NCBI RefSeq assembly: GCF_900116175.1 | Contig: NZ_FPCH01000001.1 | Coordinates: 1,242,501-1,306,500, forward strand | DNA: 64,000 nucleotides | Source: Hyphomicrobium facile | Lineage (GTDB): Bacteria > Pseudomonadota > Alphaproteobacteria > Rhizobiales > Hyphomicrobiaceae | Reading direction: 5' to 3' | Shown: positions 1-8,355 of the stretch, piece after piece | Layout of the letters: each line of letters opens with the position of its first letter | Position numbering within the stretch: the first letter of the stretch is position 1 | The notes under the pieces: model-generated | What the model was told of the DNA's origin: nothing | The model's database searches: none | What the model saw: only the letters and a program-made list of their open reading frames with translations | Position numbers and translations under genes: made by a program

Positions 1-345
1 CATCAGCCAGCCGAGCAGCGGCATCGCGATCATCGCAGCATAGAGGGCAGCATGGGCGCTGTGCGCGATCGCGGTCTGCCATGCCGGGGGCGTGGGAATG
101 ATCGACGGCGCCGCGGTCCGGCTCCGGATGAAGATGCGGACGACGACCAGGAAGAGGATCGCTAGCCCCAACGATTTGTGGGTGAGCATCAGCAGGTCGC
201 GCGTCGGGCTGCCCTTGGGATAGAACTCGTGCAGCTCGACGGCGGCGAGAATGCCGACGAATATCAGAGCCGTGATCCAATGCAGTGCGATGAGGGACGG
301 CGGATAGGTGGTCGCCCTAGCAGATGGCTCTATGGCTGTGGTCAC
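1..345 (-). CDS. Cytochrome b561 family protein (3' end outside the window)
   Basis: Membrane di-heme cytochrome b of the bacterial b561 type, expected to pass electrons in the inner membrane. Only the first 115 codons are in the window and the frame stays open to base 1. The GTG start at 345 is preceded by GGGGGAGAAG, a good ribosome binding site. Visible hallmarks are LHWITAL near residue 22, a hydrophobic first helix, THKSLGL at the start of the second helix, and an AHSAHAALY stretch followed by MPLLGWLM, which fits the third helix; the histidines are the expected heme ligands. The family is normally about 170-190 residues. Identified from motifs only. Confidence 0.75.
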   Translation of the reverse strand, partial: MTTAIEPSARATTYPPSLIALHWITALIFVGILAAVELHEFYPKGSPTRDLLMLTHKSLGLAILFLVVVRIFIRSRTAAPSIIPTPPAWQTAIAHSAHAALYAAMIAMPLLGWLM

Positions 346-579
346 GCGATCTTCTCCCCCGAAATGCTCTTCGATTTGGCGCTTTGGCCCCTTCTGAACG
401 GGTTTTAGGGCCGTTATCCGTTGGAGCGCCATGAAAATTGCCGCAGACCACGGATTTTTGCCGGGGCTGAGGGGCGCGACGGTCGAACGGCTTGATTTTG
501 GGGAGCCAGATCGGCTATTCAGCCCGGACTGAATTGATCGGCCGGGTCGTTCGGCCATTTCGCTGGGTTGTCTGCCTTC
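346..579. other. Intergenic region upstream of leuA leader
   Basis: No coding feature is supported here. The stretch must hold the promoter of the minus-strand cytochrome gene and probably that of the leuA transcript, but no clear -35/-10 pair stands out by eye. Confidence 0.4.
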
Positions 580-714
580 ATGGCGCGCGCGACGGACATT
601 GCTGCTGATTTTTTGTTTGATTCCGGTGCTTTCGCGCATGGCGAGCACGGCGGTACAATCGCGCCTCATCTCCTGCTTTCGGCTCTTCTACTTACCGGCC
701 CCTGGGCCGCATGA
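580..714 (+). CDS. Candidate leucine leader peptide of leuA (44 aa)
   Basis: Short ORF from ATG 580 to TGA 712-714. Its end reads HLLLSALLLTGPWAA, with six leucine codons within eight (CTC CTG CTT, then CTT CTA CTT at 670-693). It is followed at once by a strong hairpin and then by leuA. A Leu-rich leader before a leucine biosynthesis gene is the classic attenuation layout, in which ribosomes pausing at the Leu codons choose between alternative RNA structures. The start is uncertain: the ribosome binding site before ATG 580 is poor, and an internal TTG at 613 is possible. Function is inferred from position and composition. Confidence 0.5.
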   Translation: MARATDIAADFLFDSGAFAHGEHGGTIAPHLLLSALLLTGPWAA

Positions 715-747
715 CACCCCGGCCGTCGCCGGGTTCGTGCCCAGGGG
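699..747 (+). promoter_or_regulatory. Nested hairpin overlapping the leader-peptide end (leuA attenuator candidate)
   Basis: CCCCTGGGC (699-707) pairs perfectly with GCCCAGGGG (739-747). Inside lies a second perfect hairpin, CCCGGC (718-723) with GCCGGG (728-733). The 5' arm of the outer stem overlaps the last codons and stop of the Leu-rich ORF, so ribosome position would open or allow the structure. No U-run follows. A further small hairpin GACCC-AA-GGGTC lies close to the leuA ribosome binding site, so control could act on translation rather than termination. Confidence 0.5.
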
Positions 748-821
748 ATGAGACGGTCACCAATCGAGCTCGATAGCGATCGCGGCAGACCCAAGGGTCG
801 CCCGGCAAAGGATGAAAAGCG

Positions 822-2393
822 ATGACTTCCCCGACCAAGGCCGCGCCGAAGCGCGACGAAGACAAGATTATCATTTTTGATACAACCTTGCGCGACGGCG
901 AGCAGTGTCCCGGCGCAACGATGACGTTCGAGGAGAAGCTGCAGGTCGCCGAGCTTCTCGATGCGATGGGCGTCGACGTTATCGAGGCAGGTTTTCCGAT
1001 CGCATCGGAAGGCGACTTCGAGGCGGTGACCGAGATCGCCAAGCTCGCCAAGCAGTCGGTCATCTGCGGTCTTGCCCGCGCGAACTTCAACGACATTGAC
1101 CGGGCGGGCGAAGCCATCAAGCCGGCGAAGCGCGGCCGCATTCATACGTTCATCGGGACCTCGCCGCTCCACCGCCAGCATCAGCTGCAGCTCACCCAGG
1201 AGCAGGTGCACGAGCGTGTCGTCGCGTCGGTGACGCGGGCGCGCGGCTACACCGACGACGTCGAGTGGAGCGCGATGGACGCGACGCGCACCGAGCATGA
1301 TTATCTCTGCCGGGTCGTCGAAGCGGCGATCAAGGCCGGCGCCACGACGATCAACATTCCCGATACGGTCGGCTACGCGCTGCCGGAAGAGTATTTCGAC
1401 CTCATCACGATGCTGAAGACGCGCGTTCCCGGCATGGACAAGGTCGTGATCTCGACCCATTGCCACGACGATCTGGGTCTTGCCGTCGCCAACTCGCTCG
1501 CGGGCGTTCGCGCCGGCGCGCGGCAGATCGAATGCACGATCAACGGTCTCGGCGAACGCGCAGGCAACGCCGCCTTGGAAGAGATCGTCATGGCCATTCG
1601 CACGCGCCACGATCTCATGCCGTACACCACGGGCATTCAGTCCGAGATGCTGGCGCGGGCTTCGAAGCTCGTTTCGGCGGTGACGAATTTCCCGGTGCAA
1701 TACAACAAGGCGATCGTCGGCCGGAACGCTTTCGCGCACGAGAGCGGCATCCATCAGGACGGCGTTTTGAAGAACACCGAGACCTACGAGATCATGACGC
1801 CGGAGTCCGTCGGCGTCGGAAAATCGTCACTGGTCATGGGCAAGCACTCGGGGCGGGCGGCGTTCAAGTCGAAGCTGAAAGAACTCGGCTATACGCTCGG
1901 CGACAATGCGATGGAGGATGCCTTCAATCGCTTCAAGGCGCTCGCCGATCGCAAGAAGCATGTCTATGACGAGGATATCGAAGCCCTTGTCGACGACGGC
2001 ATGGCGCACATGAACGACCGGGTAAAAGTCGCGGCTCTGACCGTGATTGCGGGCACGATGGGGCCGCAGTCGGCGACGCTGACGCTCGACATCGACGGGC
2101 AGTCGAAAACGGTGCAGAGCGCCGGCAATGGGCCGGTCGATGCAACTTTCAATGCGATCAGACAGCTCTTTCCGCATAACGCACGCCTGGATCTCTATCA
2201 GGTGCACGCGGTAACGGAGGGCACCGACGCACAAGCCGAGGTGTCGGTGCGTCTCGAGGAGGATGGCCGCGTCGCCACGGGGCGCGCCGCCGATCCCGAT
2301 ACGCTCGTTGCGTCCGCCCGGGCTTTTGTCGCCGCGCTTAATAAGCTTGTCGTGAAGCGGCAGAAAACCGCCCAGGCTCAGCAGGCAATTTAG
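822..2393 (+). CDS. leuA: 2-isopropylmalate synthase
   Basis: Catalyses the first committed step of leucine synthesis: acetyl-CoA plus 2-oxoisovalerate gives 2-isopropylmalate. The 523-residue product has the usual length of the bacterial long form. It carries the DTTLRDGEQCPGA signature near residue 20, the metal-binding HCHDDLGLAVANS segment near residue 212, and a C-terminal LeuA allosteric domain from about residue 390, which provides leucine feedback. ATG 822 follows AAAGGATGAAAAGCG, a fair ribosome binding site. The gene stands alone after its candidate leucine leader and is followed by a hairpin. Confidence 0.95.
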   Translation: MTSPTKAAPKRDEDKIIIFDTTLRDGEQCPGATMTFEEKLQVAELLDAMGVDVIEAGFPIASEGDFEAVTEIAKLAKQSVICGLARANFNDIDRAGEAIKPAKRGRIHTFIGTSPLHRQHQLQLTQEQVHERVVASVTRARGYTDDVEWSAMDATRTEHDYLCRVVEAAIKAGATTINIPDTVGYALPEEYFDLITMLKTRVPGMDKVVISTHCHDDLGLAVANSLAGVRAGARQIECTINGLGERAGNAALEEIVMAIRTRHDLMPYTTGIQSEMLARASKLVSAVTNFPVQYNKAIVGRNAFAHESGIHQDGVLKNTETYEIMTPESVGVGKSSLVMGKHSGRAAFKSKLKELGYTLGDNAMEDAFNRFKALADRKKHVYDEDIEALVDDGMAHMNDRVKVAALTVIAGTMGPQSATLTLDIDGQSKTVQSAGNGPVDATFNAIRQLFPHNARLDLYQVHAVTEGTDAQAEVSVRLEEDGRVATGRAADPDTLVASARAFVAALNKLVVKRQKTAQAQQAI

Positions 2394-2426
2394 GCGAATT
2401 AGCAGATTTTCGCTTAACTTTTAGTC

Positions 2427-2456
2427 GGGGTAGCGTGCAGCAATGTGCGCTACCCC
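2427..2456 (+). terminator. Hairpin downstream of leuA
   Basis: GGGGTAGCG (2427-2435) pairs perfectly with CGCTACCCC (2448-2456) 33 bases after the leuA stop. There is no strong U-run, so the efficiency as an intrinsic terminator is unclear. Confidence 0.5.
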
Positions 2457-2596
2457 GCGCCCGTTTGTCTGTATAACAACAGAAGCCGCAGCCCGTTACC
2501 ATTCGCTCAGAAGCCTTGCTTTGGACAGGCCGGCCATCTTGTATAACGCCTTCCACACCATAAGCTGGGCGGCATCAGATTAGGCCAGGTTCGCGA

Positions 2597-3637
2597 ATGT
2601 TCGGTTTAGGCTTCGGCAGCGTACTTCCCGATAACATTGCGATTGATCTCGGCACTGCGAACACGCTCGTTTACGTCGAGGGTCGCGGCGTCATCATCAA
2701 CGAGCCGTCCGTCGTCGCCATTCGCTCGCGCGGTGGCGTCCGCGATGTACTGGCGGTCGGCGAGAAGGCGAAGCAGATGCTCGGCCGGACGCCGGAAAGC
2801 ATCGAAACGATACGGCCGCTGCGCGACGGCGTGATTGCCGATTTCATCGCGACCGAGGAAATGCTGCGCCAGTTCATCGGGCGCACGAAGTCGCTCATCG
2901 AATTCGTACGCCCGCGGATTTTGATCTGTGTGCCAGCAGGCGCGACGCCCGTGGAGCGGCGCGCTGTCTACGAGACGGCGCTGTCGGCCGGGGCCCGGAA
3001 GGTCTTTCTCGTCGAGGAGCCTGTCGCGGCGGCGATCGGGGCGGGGTTGCCCATCGACGAGCCCAAGGGATCGATGGTGGTCGATATCGGCGGCGGGACG
3101 ACGGACATCGCGGTTCTGTCTCTCGGCGGCGTGGTGCAGGCGCGCTCAATCCGCTGCGGCGGCACGGCGATGGACGATGCCATCGTCCGTTACGTCAGGC
3201 GCAAGCATCAACTGGTGATCGGCGAAGCGAATGCCGAGCGCATCAAGATCGAGGCGGGTTCGGCGTCGCGCATCATCAACGGCGAAACTGCCGAAATTTT
3301 TATTCGCGGCCGGGAGATCAGGGAGGGGAAGGCGAAGACGGTCGTTCTCGGGCCGCACGATATCGCGGAGGCGCTCGAGGGAACGGTCGAGCAGATCGCC
3401 GAATTCATCCAGCACGGAATCGAGGATCTGCCGGCGGAAATTTCGACGGATATCTGCGAGCGCGGTATTCACCTTTCGGGCGGCGGCGCCAAGCTCGCCA
3501 AGCTCGACGAGGAACTGGAACGCAGGATCGGCGTCAAGGTTCATTTACCCGAGCTGCCGGAGCAATGCGTCATTGCGGGGACGGCTGCGATATTGCGCTC
3601 GCTGAAGGAACGCGAGCATCTTTTGATCAGGCCTTGA
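2597..3637 (+). CDS. mreB: Rod shape-determining protein MreB
   Basis: Bacterial actin homologue that forms membrane-bound filaments and guides lateral cell-wall synthesis. At 346 residues it is full length. Actin-fold ATP-binding motifs are visible: IDLGTANTLVYV near residue 15 (phosphate 1) and VDIGGGTTDIAVLS near residue 160 (phosphate 2), with HLSGGGAKL (adenosine site) near residue 291. First gene of mreB-mreC-mreD-mrdA-rodA. MreC starts 39 bases after its stop, and the later genes overlap by four bases each, so one transcript is likely. Confidence 0.96.
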   Translation: MFGLGFGSVLPDNIAIDLGTANTLVYVEGRGVIINEPSVVAIRSRGGVRDVLAVGEKAKQMLGRTPESIETIRPLRDGVIADFIATEEMLRQFIGRTKSLIEFVRPRILICVPAGATPVERRAVYETALSAGARKVFLVEEPVAAAIGAGLPIDEPKGSMVVDIGGGTTDIAVLSLGGVVQARSIRCGGTAMDDAIVRYVRRKHQLVIGEANAERIKIEAGSASRIINGETAEIFIRGREIREGKAKTVVLGPHDIAEALEGTVEQIAEFIQHGIEDLPAEISTDICERGIHLSGGGAKLAKLDEELERRIGVKVHLPELPEQCVIAGTAAILRSLKEREHLLIRP

Positions 3638-3676
3638 CCTGCGCCAATGCAGGTTGAGAGCAGCGGATAAATTGTT

Positions 3677-4612
3677 ATGGCCCGGCTGAGGGACGACAAC
3701 CTTTTTCTGCGGCGCGGCGATAGCGTGACGGCGGGAAAGCGCGCGCGGCCCGTGCTGCTGCTTCTTGTGTTCGCCGCCGCCGGCTTAATGTTGCTCAGCC
3801 GGCTCGACCACGGGATGATCGGCGACGTCCGCTGGCGGGCTCAGTCCTGGCTGACGCCAGTTCTGCAGGGCGCGATGATACCGGCCGAGCCGGTTCGCGA
3901 AATCGGACGAACGATATCGACGCAAGTCGATCTCAGAAACGAACTCGCGCGGCTCGGCCAAGAAAATCAAAAGCTCGAGAGCTGGAAGTGGCGGGCGCGC
4001 CAACTCGAAGCGAAGGTCGCCGAGCTCGAAGCATTGGCGAAGGTTGTCCCCGAGCAGAAGCTCGATTTCGTAACGAGCCGCGTCATCGCGGAATCGAACG
4101 GCGCGTTCGTGCGCAGCGTAACGATCGACGCGGGGCGAGCGCGGGGCGTCAAAGAGGGTTATCCGGTCATCAACGCCGATGGACTCGTAGGACGTATCGT
4201 CGACGCCAGTCAGAGCGTTGCCCGCGTGCTGCTTGCGACGGATCTCAACAGCCGAATTCCCGTTCAGATCGGCCCCAACGCCGTCCGCGGTATTCTTGCC
4301 GGAGACAACGGTCCCCGTCCGAAGCTCATCTACATTCCCGATGGCGCCAACATCGCGATCGGCGATGATGTTGCGACGTCCGGCACGGGCGGGTTGTTTC
4401 CCGCCGGTCTTCGCCTCGGAACGGTCGCGGGAAATCTCTCGGACCCGCGCGTTCAATTGCGTGCCGACCTCGACCGTTTGGATTACGTGAGCGTGCTCTT
4501 CTATGCCGATCCGTTCCGCGACCTCACCGACGATCTCGCGAACCGCAGGACGGCCGGGGAAGCAAACAACGTCGCTTCGCCGGGTCTTGCTCCGATCGGG
4601 AAACCAAAATGA
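3677..4612 (+). CDS. mreC: Rod shape-determining protein MreC
   Basis: Bitopic inner-membrane protein whose periplasmic part links MreB/MreD to the elongation synthases. The 311 residues show a single N-terminal membrane helix (about residues 16-34), a coiled-coil stretch (about 75-115) and the two beta-barrel MreC domain (about 120-275), with VNADGLVG-like and ATSGTGGLFPAGL segments typical of the family. The TGA overlaps the mreD start by four bases (ATGA), so the two are translationally coupled. Confidence 0.93.
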   Translation: MARLRDDNLFLRRGDSVTAGKRARPVLLLLVFAAAGLMLLSRLDHGMIGDVRWRAQSWLTPVLQGAMIPAEPVREIGRTISTQVDLRNELARLGQENQKLESWKWRARQLEAKVAELEALAKVVPEQKLDFVTSRVIAESNGAFVRSVTIDAGRARGVKEGYPVINADGLVGRIVDASQSVARVLLATDLNSRIPVQIGPNAVRGILAGDNGPRPKLIYIPDGANIAIGDDVATSGTGGLFPAGLRLGTVAGNLSDPRVQLRADLDRLDYVSVLFYADPFRDLTDDLANRRTAGEANNVASPGLAPIGKPK

Positions 4613-5124
4613 TGTGGTTTCGCTTTCTGATGCCGGTCATTTCCGTCGTGGTGCTGACGCTCGCGGCCGTGTTGCCGTGGGGGCTGGCGGCTGAAGATCG
4701 CTTCGTGCTGCCGCTCCTGCCCGTCATCGCGATTTACCGGTGGACGCTCGACAGGGATGCGTGGTTGCCGGAGTGGGTGGTCTTTCTCGCCGGCTTGACG
4801 CTCGACGTGTTGACGCAAGGTCCTCTCGGATATTGGGCGCTCGTTTATCTCTTCGCCTATGCCGTCGCGTTATTCGCCTCGCGCGTGAGGAGCGATAGCG
4901 CCTTCGGCAGAATGGCCCTCCTCGCCGGTGCGATCCTGCTGGTGACCGCCTTCGCGTGGCTATTGGCCTCCCTCTATTTTCTGCAAATGTTGAACTGGGC
5001 GCCCTATGCGAGGAGCGCGATCGTCGCGATGTTCGCCGCACTTTTGGTTGTTCCAGTGCTCGGCCTTATCCGATCCGTATCGAGGCCGCCGCGAGGTATC
5101 CGTTTCACTCGAGGCAGCGGATGA
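4609..5124 (+). CDS. mreD: Rod shape-determining protein MreD
   Basis: Small polytopic inner-membrane protein of the elongasome. At 171 residues with five or six hydrophobic helices, its family assignment rests on size, topology and position between mreC and mrdA. The start overlaps the mreC stop and its own stop overlaps the mrdA start (ATGA at 5121-5124). Sequence conservation in MreD is low, so context carries most of the weight. Confidence 0.85.
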   Translation: MMWFRFLMPVISVVVLTLAAVLPWGLAAEDRFVLPLLPVIAIYRWTLDRDAWLPEWVVFLAGLTLDVLTQGPLGYWALVYLFAYAVALFASRVRSDSAFGRMALLAGAILLVTAFAWLLASLYFLQMLNWAPYARSAIVAMFAALLVVPVLGLIRSVSRPPRGIRFTRGSG

Positions 5125-6914
5125 CGGAAACCTCCAATGGGGATCGACGGCAACTGGATCAATTCACACGGCGAAGCCTGCTGCTCGGCGGCGTGCAAGC
5201 GGCGGGCTTGGGCCTTGTCGGTTGGAGGCTGTTCGATCTGCAGGTGATGGGCGCTCACCGTTATGGGCCGCTCGCGGAGAATAACCGTCTCAATCTGCAG
5301 GTCGTGGCGCCCAAGCGCGGGCGTATTCTCGATCGCTCGGGACGCGTGCTGGCCGACAACGAACAAGTTTTTCGCGTTACGATCACGCCGGCAATCGCAA
5401 AGAACGTGGGCGGCGTTCTGCGGCGCGTCAGCCGTATTCTGCCGCTTACGGACGACGAGATCGCGAAGATCGTCGCGCGGGCGCGGAAGCAGGGGCGGAA
5501 CGTTCCGACGACCGTCGCATCGGATTTGAGTTTCGAACAGGTGGCGCATCTCAATCTCGCCGCGCCGAGCCTTCCCGGCATCAACACCGAGTTCGCGCTG
5601 CGGCGTCGCTATCTTGGCGGGTCGGCGCTCTGCCATGTCGTGGGCTTTGTCGGAAGCGTCGAGCGGTTCACGATCGACGATGATGCCGTTGCGAGGCTGC
5701 CGGAAATGCGCATCGGCAAAAGCGGCGCTGAATTGGGGTTCGATGGCGACCTCCGCGGCGCGGGCGGGACGCAGAAAGTCGAAGTCGATGCGCGCGGGCG
5801 CGTCGTCCGCAATCTCGAGACGGTCGATCCGGTTGCGGGCCGCGATGTGACGCTGACGATCGATTCCGAGCTACAGCGGCTGGTCGGCGACCGGCTGCAA
5901 AGCGGAGCCTCTGCGGCGGCTGCCGTGCTGGTCGATATCCAAACGGGCGGGATCGTCGTCATGGCTTCGGCTCCGGGGTTCGACCCGGGAGCCATTGCGG
6001 GTGGAATAACGGCCGCCGACTGGCAGAAGCTCGCGCAATCGGAAGACAAGCCGCTTCTCAATCGCGCTGTCGCCGGCCAGTACGCGCCCGGTTCAACTTT
6101 CGTTGTGGTGACGGCGCTCGCTGCGCTCGAAGCCGGTGTGCTGTCGCCGGGCGAACGCATCGTCTGCCACGGTGAGTACGAATATCGCGGAGACGTGTAC
6201 CGCTGCTCGAAGCGGGAAGGGCATGGAAGCCTCTCCCTTCATGAAGCGATCAGTTCGTCTTGCGAAGTGTTCTTCTGCGAAGTGGCCGCCCGCTTGGGTA
6301 TCGCGCGGCTCTCGGCTGCCGCGCGGGCGCTCGGGCTTGGAGCGACGTGGAACTTCGGGCTCAGCGAGGAAAAATCCGGGCTTGTTCCGGATCCCGATTG
6401 GAAGCGGGGCAATCTCAATTCGGCTTGGCTCGGCGGCGAGACGCTGCTGACCGGCATCGGACAAGGCTACGTGCAGGCGACGCCGTTGCAGCTTGCCGTG
6501 ATGACGGCGCGGATCGCTTCCGGGCGGAGCGTCGTGCCTCAGCTCGAGAAGCGCGACGGCATATCCGGGTTCGTGCCTCTTGGCTTCAGTGAGGCGCATG
6601 TCGACGCCGTTAGGCAGGGCATGGCCGCCGCCGTCAACGAGCAGGGTGGGAGTGCGGAGGAGGCCAAGCTCGGCGCGGGCCGGCCAGTTGTTGCGGGCAA
6701 AACCGGGGCATCGAAGATGTTCATCGGCTATGAGCCGGCGGAGACGCCGCGATATGCCATCGCAACCGTCGTCGAGCGCGGCAACGCGTCAGCGGCTCTT
6801 CTCGCGCGCGATATTCTGAACTTCGCCGTCGATCGCGCGGATCATGCCGGCGGCAAGTCTCCGCAAGGCGGCGGCGTTTCTCCCACGGGCGACGACACCG
6901 GGAAGGCCGGATGA
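5121..6914 (+). CDS. mrdA: Penicillin-binding protein 2 homologue with degenerate transpeptidase active site
   Basis: Position and fold identify the PBP2 (MrdA) subunit that partners RodA. The start is ATG 5121, overlapping the mreD stop (597 aa); upstream in-frame starts lie inside mreD. An N-terminal anchor, the pedestal domain (about residues 50-215) and a transpeptidase-like domain are all recognisable. The three catalytic signatures are altered, however. Serine 325 sits in STFV, where the lysine of SxxK should be residue 328; the SxN/SCD motif reads SCE (380-382); and KTGT reads KTGA (527-530). The long segment between the KTG strand and the next strand is also missing. If the sequence is right, transpeptidase activity is doubtful and the protein may mainly activate RodA. 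Confidence 0.88.
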   Translation: MTETSNGDRRQLDQFTRRSLLLGGVQAAGLGLVGWRLFDLQVMGAHRYGPLAENNRLNLQVVAPKRGRILDRSGRVLADNEQVFRVTITPAIAKNVGGVLRRVSRILPLTDDEIAKIVARARKQGRNVPTTVASDLSFEQVAHLNLAAPSLPGINTEFALRRRYLGGSALCHVVGFVGSVERFTIDDDAVARLPEMRIGKSGAELGFDGDLRGAGGTQKVEVDARGRVVRNLETVDPVAGRDVTLTIDSELQRLVGDRLQSGASAAAAVLVDIQTGGIVVMASAPGFDPGAIAGGITAADWQKLAQSEDKPLLNRAVAGQYAPGSTFVVVTALAALEAGVLSPGERIVCHGEYEYRGDVYRCSKREGHGSLSLHEAISSSCEVFFCEVAARLGIARLSAAARALGLGATWNFGLSEEKSGLVPDPDWKRGNLNSAWLGGETLLTGIGQGYVQATPLQLAVMTARIASGRSVVPQLEKRDGISGFVPLGFSEAHVDAVRQGMAAAVNEQGGSAEEAKLGAGRPVVAGKTGASKMFIGYEPAETPRYAIATVVERGNASAALLARDILNFAVDRADHAGGKSPQGGGVSPTGDDTGKAG

Positions 6915-8047
6915 TGGACGCGCTGTTTTCCGCTTGGAGCACGAGCCGGCCGCTTCGCCTCAGCGACAAGCTGTGGCGCATTCACTGGCCCGTGCTTCTG
7001 ACGGCGTGCCTGCTCGCGGGTATCGGGACGGCGACGCTTTATTCCGTTTCCGGCGGCTCGTTTCAGCCGTGGGCGGAACGGCACACGCTGCGCTTTCTGG
7101 TCATGCTTGGCATTGTCGTCGCCATGGCGACCGTTCGCCTCGAAGTGTGGATGAAGCTCGCTTATCCGGCGTATCTCGCGGCGCTCGCAATGTTGGCGCT
7201 CGTGCCGTTTGCCGGTTCGGAGGCGCTCGGTGCGAAGCGATGGATCGACATTGGTCCGATCTCGTTCCAGCCGTCGGAGCTTATGAAGCTCGCCCTCGTT
7301 GCGGCGCTTGCGCGTTTTTATTTCCAGCTTCCGCCCGAAAAAATCGGAAAGCCTCAGTATGTCTTGGCGCCGCTGGTGTTGATCGGGGTGCCGGTGTTTC
7401 TGACCATGCAGCAGCCCGATCTCGGATCGGCTTGCCTGTTCGTTGCGCTCGGTTTGGCGCTGATGTTTCTCGCGGGCGTACCGCTTCGGTATTTCGCGCT
7501 CGGCGGGCTGATCACCATTGCCTCTCTGCCGGTGATCTGGTCGGGAATGCACGACTATCAGAAGCGACGCGTCGAAGTTTTCATCAATCCCGGCATGGAC
7601 CCGCTGGGTTCGGGTTATCACATCACGCAATCGAAGATCGCGCTCGGCGCGGGAGGCGTTGCGGGAAAGGGCTTCATGCAGGGCACGCAGAGCCAGCTCG
7701 ACTTCGTGCCGGAGAAGCACACCGATTTCATCGCGAGCATCATCGGCGAAGAGTGGGGCTTCAAGGGGATGCTGGTTTTGATCGCGATTTACGCCCTGCT
7801 CATTCTGATGATGATGATCATGGCGCAGAGGTGCGAGAACCGTTTCGCGCGCCTCGCCATTGCCGGGTCGGCGACCACATTTTTCCTCTACGTGTTCTTC
7901 AATCTCGCCATGGTCACCGGGCTCGTTCCTGTCGTCGGCATACCGCTGCCGCTCGTCTCGTACGGCGGCACATCGATGACGACGCTGATGATCGGTCTCG
8001 GGTTGGCGATGTCGGCGTATGTCCATGGGCGGGCCGCCGGGCGCTGA
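6911..8047 (+). CDS. rodA: Rod shape-determining protein RodA (SEDS glycan polymerase)
   Basis: Polymerises lipid II into glycan strands in the inner membrane together with PBP2. The 378 residues have about ten hydrophobic helices. The SEDS signature is present: LDFVPEKHTDFI near residue 262, including the aspartate next to the conserved extracellular loop, and VPLRYF- and LPLVSYGG-like segments near the C-terminus. The start overlaps the mrdA stop by four bases. Unlike its PBP2 partner it shows no visible loss of key residues. Confidence 0.94.
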   Translation: MMDALFSAWSTSRPLRLSDKLWRIHWPVLLTACLLAGIGTATLYSVSGGSFQPWAERHTLRFLVMLGIVVAMATVRLEVWMKLAYPAYLAALAMLALVPFAGSEALGAKRWIDIGPISFQPSELMKLALVAALARFYFQLPPEKIGKPQYVLAPLVLIGVPVFLTMQQPDLGSACLFVALGLALMFLAGVPLRYFALGGLITIASLPVIWSGMHDYQKRRVEVFINPGMDPLGSGYHITQSKIALGAGGVAGKGFMQGTQSQLDFVPEKHTDFIASIIGEEWGFKGMLVLIAIYALLILMMMIMAQRCENRFARLAIAGSATTFFLYVFFNLAMVTGLVPVVGIPLPLVSYGGTSMTTLMIGLGLAMSAYVHGRAAGR

Positions 8048-8171
8048 GCACGGGGCGCCCCTAGCCGATGGAGCGCCTCGGAAGCCCCCAAAATCGGCGT
8101 TTATTTCACAGGGCTGTTATAGTTTGAGGAGGGGGGTGGACAGCGCCCCCGGCCGATGCTATTCGCTCCTC

Positions 8172-8199
8172 CGAAGGGGCCCGCATTCGGGCCCCTTCG
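8172..8199 (+). terminator. Strong hairpin after the rod-shape operon
   Basis: Twelve perfectly paired bases, CGAAGGGGCCCG (8172-8183) with CGGGCCCCTTCG (8188-8199), close a four-base CATT loop 125 bases after rodA and 48 bases before tRNA-Lys. No T-run follows, but the stem is very stable and is probably the transcription end. Confidence 0.6.
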
Positions 8200-8246
8200 C
8201 CGTCCTTTGGAGCTTCGGCTCCCTTCGTCAGGCCGGTCATTGGTAC

Positions 8247-8323
<77 letters not shown>

Positions 8324-8355
8324 TAACATCAATAACTTACTTCAATCGCTATTGA

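Noticed and set aside
4956-5120. An upstream start for mrdA
   Set aside because: The extra 55 codons lie inside mreD; ATG 5121 gives the usual ATGA overlap and a normal N-terminal anchor.
8172-8199. The strong hairpin as an island boundary or attachment site
   Set aside because: It lies upstream of the intact tRNA, outside the repeat, and is best explained as the end of the mreB-rodA transcript.
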